DNA of 64,000 nt from Paulinella micropora (Eukaryota > Cercozoa > Imbricatea > Euglyphida), in contig BJOX01000005.1 of assembly GCA_009731375.1 (NCBI GenBank), positions 1,663,357 to 1,727,356 of the forward strand. Direction: 5' to 3'. This document shows, one piece after another, positions 20,492-31,042 of this stretch; within the stretch, counting starts at the first letter, position 1, and each line of letters opens with the position of its first letter. Under the pieces are notes generated by a model, which saw only the letters and a program-made list of their open reading frames with translations, was not told the DNA's origin and did no database searches. The translations under genes and the position numbers were made by a program.

Positions 20492-23400
20492 GAGAAGGAG
20501 GGAGAAAACGGAACAACATGCATTGCACGATACACCGTTGTGCAGGTCCCAACCAAGGGTACCAGTGAGTCTAAGAGCCCACAGCAGGCCACAGACCAAC
20601 TCAAAGGTAGTACAATACCAGTACACCCATCACGACAACAAACAGTGCATGCTGCTAATAGGCAGGCGAGTAAAGCGCTGGCAAAGAGAAAGCAGGCGGG
20701 CCTGTCGCAGCCACAGCCGAAGAAAGTAAGAATAGAACCGGCAGTTAATCTTATCAACTTGCCGAGACAGACAATAGACAAGGAGGATGGAGGACATCAA
20801 CCTCTCCTCACGGTCTCAAACAGAGAAAGCAAGGACAATCATCCTTCGCCTGTGAACAATACCCAAAAAGACATTACAAAAACGGCGGAAAGGGAGGAGG
20901 AGGCGAACCTCGAGAAAAGGATACAGATTTTAGAACACAAGCTCCTTGTATTGGCCTTAAAAAGTCACCGGCCAGACGCTTTATGCTATACGAACCTTTT
21001 TTGTGAAACATTAAATACCTTTATAAACGTTGGTAATGATACTATGGCGAATATTAATATTGTCGGCCGGAAATTTACTACGAAACACCATGCGTGGTTA
21101 GAAACTAATATGAAAAAATCATCTGGCACCTTGAAAGGAGTTAGTAGTCGGACGGATATAACGGGCATCATCACTTTAAATTTTAAATTGAAATCCGGAC
21201 GAGTATATCGAGTGGACTTGTACGTTGTCCCCGAATACCACGGATCTGTTCTTTTGTCGTACGACCAACTGGCGACAATGAACGTAGTGATTGATTGCGC
21301 CGCCAAAAGAGTCATATACGGCGTAGAGCCAGGAGAAGAATATACTGTCGACTCTCTCCATGCTATTGACTCATACGAGGCCCTACACCTAGGGGTAGCA
21401 TCGGAAGGGAAACAGGTGGCCATTACACACGCATATGAGGCATATATGCCAACGGACGCGGTGTCTAAAGATGGTTCAAACCTGTCAGACAAGAGAGAGA
21501 CGGAGGTCTATACGGCTACAGTCTCTACACAATGGGTTAAAAAGTCGATAGACGATCTCATTGAAAAGAGGAAAGAGGAGATTATATGCATGGGAAAAAG
21601 GTGCCCATCGTTGGCGAGATTTGAAGAAGGAGCAGGGGCCGATGTATATATTACCAACGGGTATTGCTTTCACGTAAAGGTGGAAGAGAAGGACAGACAG
21701 GAGTTTATACCGAGGAGAAGGGGACGACTCCCTGATATCCCGGCAGAAGATATTAAAAGCTTTATTACCGAATTCTGGGGTGACGAGCCTACGTGGCCGC
21801 GCTCACTGACAGAAGTGAAAAAGTGCCTGCGCACTCTTTTTGAAAATAATAAACCATATACGGTCATACTCCCGTACAATGAGAAGGCGATATGGGCGCA
21901 GGAGATACGGGACCGGCTTATTGATCATCCGATACCGGTGCCCTCACGGAAGCAACACTTAGTGGTGGCTTGTCGTCTCGGGACTCGTGAGCAGAGCAGT
22001 GCATACAAGCGGAAGCTCAGAGACCAGGACAAGTTGAAATTGATTCCTCAAGCATTCACATGCTTCGATGGTTTCTACACCCGAAAAGCTCCGTTGCAAT
22101 ATGCGAGATTAATAGATATGTTGGTAGGTCTGGCGGAGGACGACGAACCAGACACTGCCACATATGAAAAAACGGGAATGGACGATATATCAGAAGAAGA
22201 TTTGGGCTTGGATGAGGACAGAGCACCCCTCAAGCATCAAACGAGAATGTCAGAGGAGGAGTTTAAGGCGGCGATAGACGAGAAATTGGCAGGAGGAGCA
22301 GGTACGGAGAAGGAGAAAGAGGTTTTGAAAGAAAGATTGAAGGCGAACAAAATGATTTTTGACCCCCCTCAAGCGGGAGGTGTCAAGCCGGAAGACTTCA
22401 CCGCGGTTATTTATAAAATACAAGGTGCTGAGCCTTCACCGGCGCCACGACGGGCAAATCTGAGTATACATGAAGCAAAGATCGCAGAAGAACAAGCGCG
22501 GCAGTTACTCGATGAGGATTTCATTGAGAGATCGACATCTCCAATAGTTTCCCAACCGAGACTGGTGCCTAAACCGGGAGGAGAATGGCGCTTAACGGTT
22601 AACTATGCCCGCGTCAATAAAATTTTAGAGGAGGAACGAAATCCATTACCTACTCTTGAAGAAGGAAGGCGAGTATTGCGGAACGCCAAGCTATACTCAG
22701 TCATTGATCTGAAGAATGGCTTCTGGCAAATTCCACTGGATGAAAAGTCCAGATGGCTGACTGCATTTCTAGTAGGAATGGAAATATATCAGTGGAAAGT
22801 ACTTCCGATGGGACTCAAACAGGCCCCGGGACTCTTTCAGAAAGCGATGCAAAGCATGCTGAGTAGCAAATATGATGACCAGACAGAGGGAGGTTTCATG
22901 AGGAGAAGAGGACAGAAGGCGGGAGAGTACGCATTTTGTTACATCGATGACATTATCGTGTACTCCAATACGATGGAAGAGCACATCGACCATCTAACAG
23001 ACATTTTCAGGCGTATCAAACTATTTGGCCTGAAATGTAATTTGAAGAAATGTCAACTCGCAAAGACAAGCGTGACATATTTGGGGTACGAAATCTCTTA
23101 CAATAGAGTCTCGATATCCAAAGAGAAGAGGGAGGAGATCATGAGCCGGCAGAGGCCGAAGAATCGCACAGAGCTGCACTCATTTCTTGCGATGGCGCAA
23201 TATTACAGCCAGTTCATACCCAATTGGGGTGCAACTCGGGCTAAGTTGGAGAGAATGATCGACTTCGGTGATTTTGAGAAGTGGGATGATGAAGCCTTAG
23301 AAGCGTACAACACGCTCAAAGATCTCATCTACAAAGCTCCGAAGGATGGCGGACTCGTGCTGATGATGCCCGACTTTTCGAAGCAATTCGTAGTCGACAC

Positions 23401-26296
23401 AGACGCGTCAAAGTTCGCGATCGGCGCAGTCTTACAACAGGAAGATGAGGAGAAAAAGTTGCGCCCGATCATGTTTATAAGTAGAAAGTTGTGCTCGGCG
23501 GAGCGAAACTATTGTACGAGACAGAGAGAGGCACTGGCGGTGGTCTGGGCCCTCAAACGGTTGAGAGAGTATTTATGGGGTGGACCTCAGTTTATAGTAA
23601 GGACTGATCACCAGAATTTACTATGGCTGATGAATCATGAACAGACTGGCCGTCTAGCGAGATGGCAGGCATTCTTGTCATGTTTCAATTTTACAATGGT
23701 CCATCTACCCGGCAAGCGAAATGTTGTCGCTGACAGCCTCTCCAGGCTAGAGTTTCACTCAGAAGTGGCAGCTCTCGTATCATCAGCAGAAATGGAGGAT
23801 CTATCCCCAGACTGCACATACGAAGTGCATCATATCGAGTCGATGCAGATGGCGAGAGGGGTCCGATATAACCGATCGGGTCTACGTCATAGCCCGCAAG
23901 GTCCGGATCATGGGATATGTTGTACAGCACATGTCCTCGAGGATGCTGAGTGGTCCTATGAAGCATATGAGAATATGAAGGCGGAGATAAAACAAGAAGA
24001 GATTAAGCAAGAAGCATATGCGGAACCCCCGCAGGAGAACAAGGAGGAGTTAGACGAAAACCCTGAGAGGATAGGAGTGCAGCTAGAGGATGGGACTATC
24101 CACATAGCCTCACCCACTGCATGGAGACAGCAACAGGCTCTCGATCCGGAGTTCAAAGAGCTAATACAGCTATACAAGAACCCGAACGAGCTGAAAATGA
24201 CGAAGGAGATTAAGGAGCAACAGAAAGAGATGGGGTGGAGAGACGGTCTCTTGTGGTACAAAGGCCAACACGGGCGCTATGCATCACAACCAAACAAATG
24301 GACTCTCTGGGTTCCTGAGAAACTCAGACACATCATTTTTGTCGCTGCTCATAACTGCCCACTACTGGCGCACCCGGGCCGACAAAGAACGCATATGTTC
24401 ATTTCGAGACGATTCTGGTGGAAGAAGATGAAGGAGAATATTGATGAACAGGTCAATGCATGCATCCCATGCAAGACATCCAAAACACCATTGAAGGCGA
24501 ATTTTGGCCTGATCGGGACTTTTCCTTTACACTTAGGAATGTTCGAGTTCTTACACACTGATCATGTAGGACCTTTCCCGGTCACGACGGAAGGTTACAG
24601 ATACCTTCTAACGGCCATAGACAGAGCCACCAACTATGTATGGGTGGTCCCAGTCAAAGACGTTACGGGCGAAACAACAGCCAAGGCGTTGATTGACAGG
24701 ATCATCTCACAGATTGGGGTGCCGAGAAAAATATGCTCAGATCGAGGCTCTGACTTTAATAATGAAGTCATCGACAAGCTATCTGCATATTACGGCATGA
24801 AATGGCAATATGTCACCGCCTATAACCCCAGAGCGAACGGCAAGATAGAGCGGGTGCATAGACCCCTCAAGGCCGCGCTGAAGATGTATTGTATGAAGAA
24901 GGAGAACCAAAAGGCATGGGTGGAGGCAGCATCCTCGTTTGCCTTTGCTATGAATTGCCTACCCTCTACAGCGTTAGGTGGTTCAAAAGGTTCCGTCTCG
25001 CCATACCAATTGGTATATGGGCGTGAGCCCGCCATCCCAGCCTCACTGCTGCACCCAAAAGATTCATGGGCAGATCAGGATGAGCTGTTTGGGGTGAGAC
25101 TTCGGGCGAAGATGGAGGCGGAGCAAATAGTACAGGCGCATAGGGAGGCGGAGCGCAGGAAGACTGACGCTGAAGGTGTCAGGCAGGCACACCTGGATCA
25201 AGTCAGATTTCAGGTCGGGGATATTGTACTACTGTATCATCCTCAGGTTCCTCAGGGAGTCAGCTCGAAGCTGTTCATCCACTGGAAAGGACCATACCAG
25301 ATCATGGAACAGATGGGGCCTTTGAATTATAAAATCAGGGGCAGAGGAAAAGTTCAAATAGTCAATGTACGAAGGCTGATTAAGTATGATCCCTTCCTAC
25401 TTGAAGATGAGTCCGTTGATCAAGCACTCAAACGGATGGAGGCTGACTTTAAAGAGGTCCCACCAATCCGTAAGGAGGATATCTCGGAACGGGATGCCTA
25501 CAGGGCACCAATGGCGGAGAAGGAGGAGGCTGAGCTGGAGAACAAGCGGGCCACCGACCGCAAAAGTGCGGCGGGGACTCAGACCCGCAAAAGGGTGGAG
25601 TCGAACGTGCCGGAAGGAAAGTTCACGGAGGCGCAAATAAGGAGAGCGCAAAATGACCTTATCTACGACCGACCGAGAAAGGCGATAAGGACGGCACGTT
25701 CGCAAGGAGTCCATCAAGAGGGGAGCGATGACGGAGATCAAGACCCTCGCGCGGGCAATGACACTCTCGTTCACCCCAGTTGGAAAGAAGGAGATGCGAT
25801 TGGACATATTTCATGGGCCGAAGACGCTTTTTACTTGGTGAGGCCTGCGGCTCAACACGTAGCCGATGACACGCTCTCAGATTTATATCTCATGAGAGTC
25901 ATGGCAGTACCTCACAAACGCCATACGCGATCGAATCGAATTTCGACTGCGGCACAAATAATACAACCAGTCTTACATTTCTGGAGGAGTCTGGATCCAG
26001 TGGAAGATCCTAAAGTAAGAAAATACNNNNNNNNNNTAAGACAATACCTTCCAGTATATAAAGACGCCAAGAAACTTGAGACATGGGATGATACCATATC
26101 TCCCACAGATAAAGATCATACCGCGTGGACGATACAAGCACTACCACGAGGGGTGCTGGACATTCCTTTTGACTTGGCACAAGGCGCAATCCCTCACAAA
26201 ATTTGGGAAGTCCTCGAACAGTCTACCTTAGACTTAACTTTGGTTGGAGGTCCTCCACCAGGTAAAGGAGTCCGCGCGCGTAAACGGCGTCTATAG
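20489..26296 (+). CDS. pol: Pol polyprotein: protease-like, reverse transcriptase, RNase H, integrase
   Basis: Residues are counted from 20540, the first start-like codon (GTG). No ATG start is obvious, which fits expression as a Gag-Pol readthrough product. A retropepsin-like region (about 150-255) has INVGNDT where D-S/T-G is usual, then VLLSYDQLATMNVVID. RT: FIERSTSPIVSQPRLVPK (about 660), LYSVIDLKNGFWQIPL and the YIDD box (about 801). RNase H: VVDTDASKFAIGAVL (about 950). Integrase: an HHCC zinc site (about 1270-1315), then acidic residues in HTDHVGPF, CSDRGSDF and GKIERVHR. GPY/F-like HWKGPYQI is near 1582. A 330-residue charged tail follows. A 10-N gap (26027-26036) with repeated flanks interrupts the tail but the frame reads on. 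Confidence 0.9.
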   Translation, partial: LEKEGENGTTCIARYTVVQVPTKGTSESKSPQQATDQLKGSTIPVHPSRQQTVHAANRQASKALAKRKQAGLSQPQPKKVRIEPAVNLINLPRQTIDKEDGGHQPLLTVSNRESKDNHPSPVNNTQKDITKTAEREEEANLEKRIQILEHKLLVLALKSHRPDALCYTNLFCETLNTFINVGNDTMANINIVGRKFTTKHHAWLETNMKKSSGTLKGVSSRTDITGIITLNFKLKSGRVYRVDLYVVPEYHGSVLLSYDQLATMNVVIDCAAKRVIYGVEPGEEYTVDSLHAIDSYEALHLGVASEGKQVAITHAYEAYMPTDAVSKDGSNLSDKRETEVYTATVSTQWVKKSIDDLIEKRKEEIICMGKRCPSLARFEEGAGADVYITNGYCFHVKVEEKDRQEFIPRRRGRLPDIPAEDIKSFITEFWGDEPTWPRSLTEVKKCLRTLFENNKPYTVILPYNEKAIWAQEIRDRLIDHPIPVPSRKQHLVVACRLGTREQSSAYKRKLRDQDKLKLIPQAFTCFDGFYTRKAPLQYARLIDMLVGLAEDDEPDTATYEKTGMDDISEEDLGLDEDRAPLKHQTRMSEEEFKAAIDEKLAGGAGTEKEKEVLKERLKANKMIFDPPQAGGVKPEDFTAVIYKIQGAEPSPAPRRANLSIHEAKIAEEQARQLLDEDFIERSTSPIVSQPRLVPKPGGEWRLTVNYARVNKILEEERNPLPTLEEGRRVLRNAKLYSVIDLKNGFWQIPLDEKSRWLTAFLVGMEIYQWKVLPMGLKQAPGLFQKAMQSMLSSKYDDQTEGGFMRRRGQKAGEYAFCYIDDIIVYSNTMEEHIDHLTDIFRRIKLFGLKCNLKKCQLAKTSVTYLGYEISYNRVSISKEKREEIMSRQRPKNRTELHSFLAMAQYYSQFIPNWGATRAKLERMIDFGDFEKWDDEALEAYNTLKDLIYKAPKDGGLVLMMPDFSKQFVVDTDASKFAIGAVLQQEDEEKKLRPIMFISRKLCSAERNYCTRQREALAVVWALKRLREYLWGGPQFIVRTDHQNLLWLMNHEQTGRLARWQAFLSCFNFTMVHLPGKRNVVADSLSRLEFHSEVAALVSSAEMEDLSPDCTYEVHHIESMQMARGVRYNRSGLRHSPQGPDHGICCTAHVLEDAEWSYEAYENMKAEIKQEEIKQEAYAEPPQENKEELDENPERIGVQLEDGTIHIASPTAWRQQQALDPEFKELIQLYKNPNELKMTKEIKEQQKEMGWRDGLLWYKGQHGRYASQPNKWTLWVPEKLRHIIFVAAHNCPLLAHPGRQRTHMFISRRFWWKKMKENIDEQVNACIPCKTSKTPLKANFGLIGTFPLHLGMFEFLHTDHVGPFPVTTEGYRYLLTAIDRATNYVWVVPVKDVTGETTAKALIDRIISQIGVPRKICSDRGSDFNNEVIDKLSAYYGMKWQYVTAYNPRANGKIERVHRPLKAALKMYCMKKENQKAWVEAASSFAFAMNCLPSTALGGSKGSVSPYQLVYGREPAIPASLLHPKDSWADQDELFGVRLRAKMEAEQIVQAHREAERRKTDAEGVRQAHLDQVRFQVGDIVLLYHPQVPQGVSSKLFIHWKGPYQIMEQMGPLNYKIRGRGKVQIVNVRRLIKYDPFLLEDESVDQALKRMEADFKEVPPIRKEDISERDAYRAPMAEKEEAELENKRATDRKSAAGTQTRKRVESNVPEGKFTEAQIRRAQNDLIYDRPRKAIRTARSQGVHQEGSDDGDQDPRAGNDTLVHPSWKEGDAIGHISWAEDAFYLVRPAAQHVADDTLSDLYLMRVMAVPHKRHTRSNRISTAAQIIQPVLHFWRSLDPVEDPKVRKYXXXXRQYLPVYKDAKKLETWDDTISPTDKDHTAWTIQALPRGVLDIPFDLAQGAIPHKIWEVLEQSTLDLTLVGGPPPGKGVRARKRRL

Positions 26297-27119
26297 TAAG
26301 TATTTTTTTTTCTAGAAGTATTGTGGACCTGATCGATTGCGAACATAGCATTGATCCAATATCGTCCCGACAACCTTACTTAGATATTAAAGCTACTACA
26401 GCATTCATTCTTCTAGAGATTAACAAGACACAGCTGACAAAAAAAATAGGCATTCTATTCTCTTGCTTCGGCAGAGACAGACGAGACGGCCACGAAACAG
26501 CACCGTTACGGGATCGCTATTTGAGTGAGCGATGGTGTTTCCTGGATACGACCCGCATTAGTACCAGAATGATGATCTCATTAAAGACTCTACAGTCTAA
26601 TCAAGAACTGATATATTTTAATAACATGAACTGCTACACCGGATTCCATCGATCTCTACTTGTATCGGCATATCGCAAGGTTAGGGCGCACTCAACCCAA
26701 CTTCGGATATAGTCGTCAGACTTGATCACCTGACACTATATTAAATGATACCGATTTATACAAGGGTATGTCTTCACAAAAAGTAAAGGTACTTATGGAA
26801 ACCGACGACCGGTTATTACATATATATGGAAATGGCGACATTACATTATTACTCAACCATAAAACATTATACTTGGACATACTGCACAAATATCTTATCG
26901 ACAGAAGAAAGAGGAAGATTTTAATATAGATACTGAATGTGCTAGAGTATATATACGATTGGTACCGGGGCAAGTATCATTGTTGTTTTATAACGGCTAA
27001 TTCGTGGGTTGATGTATCTTCATACATAACTCTAAACGAATCTTAGTCAGAAAAGAAATCAGTTCAAAGCGTATTATGTCGGAAACGAAGTTCCGCCATG
27101 AAAAACTGGGAGGGGGTAC
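26297..27119 (+). other. gypsy 3' region with one uncertain small frame
   Basis: This lies between the pol stop and the 3' LTR. A 129-codon frame at 26323-26712 begins with GTG and resembles nothing I know; it could be an accessory frame or chance. The region is otherwise AT-rich with scattered stops. The last bases are a polypurine tract (GGGAGGGGG) next to the LTR, the expected plus-strand primer. Confidence 0.5.
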
Positions 27120-27337
27120 TGTGGATACCACCCCCCGAATTATCCGGTAAAAAACTTATTTATAGATTTCGTCTGGCCGGACACGTCTGAAATGCCAATT
27201 TGATCCTGGTCTTTTGGCGGCTTTTTGTCTTTGCGTCACTGAGCTAATATAACGAGACATCATTCTCTTTTTTGAGGACTGTGTTTGGTTATATTACCGA
27301 CTTACTCTTCCATTGAGCTATCGTTGGGGATGGTACA
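27120..27337 (+). repeat. 3' LTR of the gypsy element
   Basis: This 218-bp repeat begins TGTGGATACCACCCCCCGAA and ends GGGATGGTACA. It matches the 5' LTR with about three substitutions and two one-base homopolymer differences by eye. Confidence 0.92.
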
Positions 27338-27341
27338 TCGT
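27338..27341 (+). repeat. 4-bp target-site duplication of the gypsy element, right copy (TCGT)
   Basis: This partners TTGT at 17021-17024, with one mismatch. It is the last part of the polymerase codon run that resumes on the other side of the element. Confidence 0.7.
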
Positions 27342-28237
27342 ATAGCCCGCTATATATGGTGTGTGTAATTTGTATTCGTTTGTAAAAGTCTCTAAGTCAT
27401 AATGAAATACTTCATCTTGATTATTATACTTAGCCTCTTCAAATCTAGTAAGTAAAGAGCTTACCTGATTTTCTTTTCCTCTTAATTTAGCCTTTGCATA
27501 TGAAACTCTTTTATTATTACAAGTGTGCTTGTTAAAATAAGTTGAAAAGCAAACTGGACACTTATTTTTATTTCTTTTTATGAAACTTATATAATGATCT
27601 GTAAGAAGATAACAGAGCACGTCCGCATTAGTTAAAGTGTCTTCACAATTTTTGAATGTCTGTTTGCTTGTTGCATCAGTCAATTCAAAATATTTACCTT
27701 CAATACAATATTTTTTTAAGATTTCATATCCTATTGAAAGTGGTATATATGAATTATGTTCAAGTTTGAATTCTTTTCTAATTTCATTACATACTTTTTT
27801 TTATTAAGTTTTGATTTTCCTTTCAAAGGTAGATTTAATATATCCTTAACAACATAGAAGAAACAATTATTATCCTTACTCCTTGGATTGATATGAATTC
27901 CTTCACCTGTTTTATGTTTCTTATCACTCCCTGAGAGATTACAACCGCCTCCATCTTCTTAAATAATTTAAATAGTCATATGTTGAATAATTCTTTCATA
28001 TCCATTCGCACTGGCTTCAAGATTTTGTTCGTTGTATAGATATATATCACGAAACAACTCATCAATGTCTTTTAACTTAACGGAATTGAAAGTTTTTCAT
28101 TTATAAAACTTACTATCATCAACATCCGTTATATAACCAAACTTGACATGAAGACTTGCTTCGTTTGTCAGACCTCTATTTTTAGCGTCCTTAACTGCTC
28201 TCATAATTAATATTTCAATCGTATCCATATCATAGAA
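27342..28237 (-). pseudogene. protein-primed DNA polymerase B, N-terminal part (E1)
   Basis: Read on the minus strand, FYDMDTIEILIMRAVKD (near 28230) aligns with the E2 polymerase after its first 85-90 residues. Further on lies a zinc-finger-like C-x2-C-x7-H-x2-C (CPVCFSTYFNKHTC). The exonuclease I motif VFHYDLETF follows, just before the gypsy insertion. Frame breaks occur between 27690 and 28090. The true N-terminus is missing, because the sequence changes to CATA repeats at 28237. This marks the truncated end of E1. Confidence 0.85.
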
Positions 28238-28239
28238 TT

Positions 28240-28590
28240 TGCCATGCCTGAGCAGCCAATACAAAAAAACATACATACATACATACATACATACATACCA
28301 ATTTATACATGCAGGCGGACAAATTTACCATGCCTGAGCAGCCTAAAAAGCAGCGAGCACTTTCCCTTAAGGAAATGTAAGTACGTATTATATGTTTCTC
28401 GGTCACTACCTCGAAATGTGGTTAGGTGACCGAGAAAATCACATCTTCGGCTCGCCAAATTTAACGTGTTTTACGGGCTCGCCGGCCCGGCCTGGCTCGC
28501 CCGTAAACACGTGGAAATTTTGGCTAGCCGCGGAATATAATATTAATATATGTAATTTGTCTTTTCAGGAAATGTAGGTGTGTAATATAG
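28240..28590. repeat. CATA microsatellite and foldback element at the E1 breakpoint
   Basis: A CATA run (about 28260-28300) is flanked by two copies of CCATGCCTGAGCAGCC (28242 and 28329). Two hairpins follow. The first has arms TTTCTCGGTCAC (28395) and GTGACCGAGAAA (28426). The second is larger, with arms CGTGTTTTACGGGC and GCCCGTAAACACG (about 28449-28530). A degenerate direct repeat, GGAAATGTA plus about 14 bp, flanks the hairpin pair (28372 and 28568). It looks like a small non-autonomous foldback element. Confidence 0.55.
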
Positions 28591-28595
28591 CAGTC

Positions 28596-28632
28596 TGTTC
28601 ATCTATCTCTATCTATCTATCTATCTATCTAC

Positions 28633-28683
<51 letters not shown>

Positions 28684-28699
28684 CCTATCTACCTATCTG

Positions 28700-28733
<34 letters not shown>

Positions 28734-28737
28734 CATC
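28596..28737. repeat. ATCT microsatellite
   Basis: This is about 140 bp of nearly pure ATCT repeats with a few CCTA and GTCT variants. Long frames here (Ile-Tyr-Leu-Ser repeats) are low-complexity artefacts. Confidence 0.95.
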
Positions 28738-29180
28738 TCAAAGAATTAGGGGATGGTGTGGGTGTGCTGGGCCCGTGGTGGGGTGCCTTATGTGTGCCTA
28801 GCCATACACCTATAAGTCACATGCCGAAATAGCGACGGGAAGCACAATCCTGTTCCCTCAGGGTGCCCTTTCTCGCTTGTTGAGCCCGGAATAAAACCCA
28901 CAGTGCTCTGTCGGTTTATACTAGACTGTCGAACAGTCTCGAAACTCCATCTGCTTACTGGGCCCTCTGTAATGGAGGTGGGAGCTCGTTCTGCAAGGGG
29001 CGCTTATGGAACGAGCCCTGGCCCCGCCTGGTACTAGGGAGCTTTGGTATCGCCTGTATCAGTCCCTTCCGTGCAAACATCACGGCTTAGCTGGGCATCG
29101 GGTCAATACTTTATTCACAGACTTCCTTGGTTGACGAAATCAGAAGCTCCTTTTTTCTGACATTAGTCGATATCTCATCT
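28738..29180. other. unique host sequence, no gene seen
   Basis: About 440 bp of GC-rich non-repetitive sequence. It has an AATAAAA at about 28891 and no convincing coding frame. It may be the remnant of an unrecognised transposable element. Confidence 0.4.
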
Positions 29181-29608
29181 ACAGGAGTGTTTTGTATCCG
29201 CCAAGCTTGTTGATACATACATACATACATACATTCATACATACATTTTACAGTGTATTGTATCAACCAAGCATACATACATACATGTACTTTACCCACC
29301 AAGTCTGGGAGAAGCGTGCACTTACATGCACACATACATAAATACATGTGTACATACATACATACATACATACATATATACATACATATATACATACATA
29401 CATGCATGCATGCATACATGCATACATACATACATACACATACTTACATAAATAGATACATACGTAGATACATACATACATACATACATAGAGGAGCGTA
29501 TTGTATCCACCCAACCTGGAAGAAGCTTGCATTGACATACATACATACATACATACATACATCAGTGTACTTTACCCAGCAAGCCTGGGAGAAGCCTTAT
29601 TTATCTAC

Positions 29609-29640
<32 letters not shown>

Positions 29641-29935
29641 ATATCTATCTATCTTTCTTTCTATCTATCTTTCTTTCTATCTATCTATCCATCTATCTAT
29701 CTACACCCATATCTATCCATCTATCCATCTATCCATATAGGAGTGTATGTATCCTACAAGTCTGGCAGAATCGTGGTGGGACTACAAGGCAAGCGCAAAA
29801 CGATCTAGGTGTGTATGTATGTATGTATGCATGCATGCAGCATGTATGCATGTATGCATGTATGTATGTATGTATGTATGTATAGGCGAATATCAATGAG
29901 CGTCCCGGCTACTGGCGATATTAATGTAATTTTAT

Positions 29936-29977
<42 letters not shown>

Positions 29978-30129
29978 CTATCTATGTATCTATCTATCAT
30001 ATATCTTCCTATCTATTCATACATACATACATACATACATACAAACATACATAGACGTGGGATACTCCGGAAAGCTTCCGGGACAGGGCGCGTGCTTTCG
30101 TGCATTGGTACATATCTATCCATCTATCC

Positions 30130-30163
<34 letters not shown>

Positions 30164-30364
30164 ATATCTATCTATCTATCTATCTAATCCCAACTCCTCC
30201 GTGCCAGACACTCAAAGACCTCACAGAAGGATACGCATAAAACCGTCAGACTGCATGAATTCGGGGACTAGTGCCCACTCGCAGCCCGCTACTCAGTCGC
30301 CGATTGGCGGCGGGGTGGAATGGATGCCTATGTCTTCGGATATGCAGAGCTGATAGACCAAACA

Positions 30365-30423
<59 letters not shown>

Positions 30424-30530
30424 ATATCTATCCATTCACATGCACACATACATACATACACACCATCCATACATACAGGTTGTCTTCTGCATTGCCGCCC
30501 CATGTGAATCGAGTGGTGGTGGTTTCTCAC
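29181..30530. repeat. compound microsatellite/minisatellite tract
   Basis: CATA, ATCT and TATG tetranucleotide runs alternate with a diverged unit of about 35 bp that reads roughly GTGTA-TTGTATCCACCAAG-CCTGGGAGAAGC. At least six copies of the unit are visible near 29185, 29250, 29287, 29493, 29570 and 29740. Short unique stretches lie between. All long frames here are repeat artefacts. Confidence 0.85.
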
Positions 30531-30540
30531 GGTATATATA

Positions 30541-30580
<40 letters not shown>

Positions 30581-30718
30581 AATATATACATATATATACA
30601 TATATATGTAATATATACATATATAATATATATAATATGTATATGTATACATATATGTATATATATACATACATACATATGTATATATATACATATATAT
30701 ATGTATATATATATATAT

Positions 30719-30751
<33 letters not shown>

Positions 30752-30752
30752 C

Positions 30753-30805
<53 letters not shown>
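30531..30805. repeat. TA and GA dinucleotide microsatellites abutting E2
   Basis: A TA-rich tract (30531-30718) is followed by GAGA and GACAGA repeats (30719-30804). E2 begins a few bases later, so its insertion site is at the edge of a simple repeat. Confidence 0.95.
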
Positions 30806-30807
<2 letters not shown>

Positions 30808-30811
30808 CGGA
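30806..30811 (+). repeat. 6-bp target-site duplication of E2, left copy (CTCGGA)
   Basis: This is identical to 51515-51520 on the other side of the element. Six-base duplications are the established Polinton integration signature. Confidence 0.93.
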
Positions 30812-30954
30812 AGAAGGTGATTACCGCTTTCTTACAGTCATTTTTTACAGAAAATGCCTGTAAGAAAACGGTCTTTTGGACCAAATAGCCAAAAATCACC
30901 ATCATAAGAAATCAAGAAGGAAATCAAGAGGAAATCAAGAAAGGAAGAGAAAAG
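30812..30954 (+). repeat. left terminal inverted repeat of E2
   Basis: 143 bp, identical by eye to the reverse complement of 51372-51514. It contains an internal hairpin (TTTCTTACAG at 30828 and CTGTAAGAAA at 30858) and three short GAAATCAAGA direct repeats near its inner end. In protein-primed elements the TIR is the replication origin. Confidence 0.95.
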
Positions 30955-31042
30955 GAATATTTATCATTTAATTAATTATCATTTAAAAAAATATAATTCT
31001 AACTATATAAAAAAGATTGCGAAGCTACGCATCTCAAAGCGT

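Larger units (their letters stand above)
17025..27337 (+). mobile_element. full-length Ty3/gypsy LTR retrotransposon inserted in the E1 polymerase gene
   Basis: The element spans 10,313 bp from TGTGG to GTACA, with LTRs at 17025-17241 and 27120-27337. Gag and Pol frames are long and open. The domain order is gag, protease-like, RT, RNase H, integrase, GPY/F, which is the Ty3/gypsy order. A G-rich polypurine tract (about 27108-27117) abuts the 3' LTR. The LTRs differ by about three substitutions and two homopolymer lengths by eye, so the insertion is fairly young and later than E1. Its orientation is antisense to the polymerase gene. Confidence 0.93.
1..28237 (-). mobile_element. Element 1 (E1): decayed Maverick/Polinton-type element, left end outside the window
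   Basis: The gene set is collinear with E2 after inversion: polymerase at the right, then ExoX-C-like, 412-aa gene, capsid, penton, protease, core protein, ATPase, fibre and integrase at the left. The integrase runs off base 1, so the left terminus is not visible. The right end stops abruptly near 28237, inside the N-terminal part of the polymerase, at a CATA microsatellite. No terminal repeat is seen there, so this end is truncated. Many genes carry frameshifts, and one carries a nonsense substitution. A gypsy element (17025-27337) is nested inside. Proteins match E2 clearly but with many substitutions, so E1 is a related lineage and not a recent copy of E2. Confidence 0.9.

Noticed and set aside
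26323-26712. Env-like or accessory gene of the gypsy element
   Set aside because: The frame starts with GTG and has no signal peptide, membrane anchor or recognised motif, so it is mentioned only as uncertain.
1-28237. E1 as a duplicate copy of E2
   Set aside because: Protein differences are widespread and cargo genes differ, so the two are separate lineages.
28578-30820. Many long frames rich in Ile-Tyr-Leu-Ser or Met-Tyr-Val-Cys
   Set aside because: They are translations of ATCT, CATA and TATG microsatellites, not genes.
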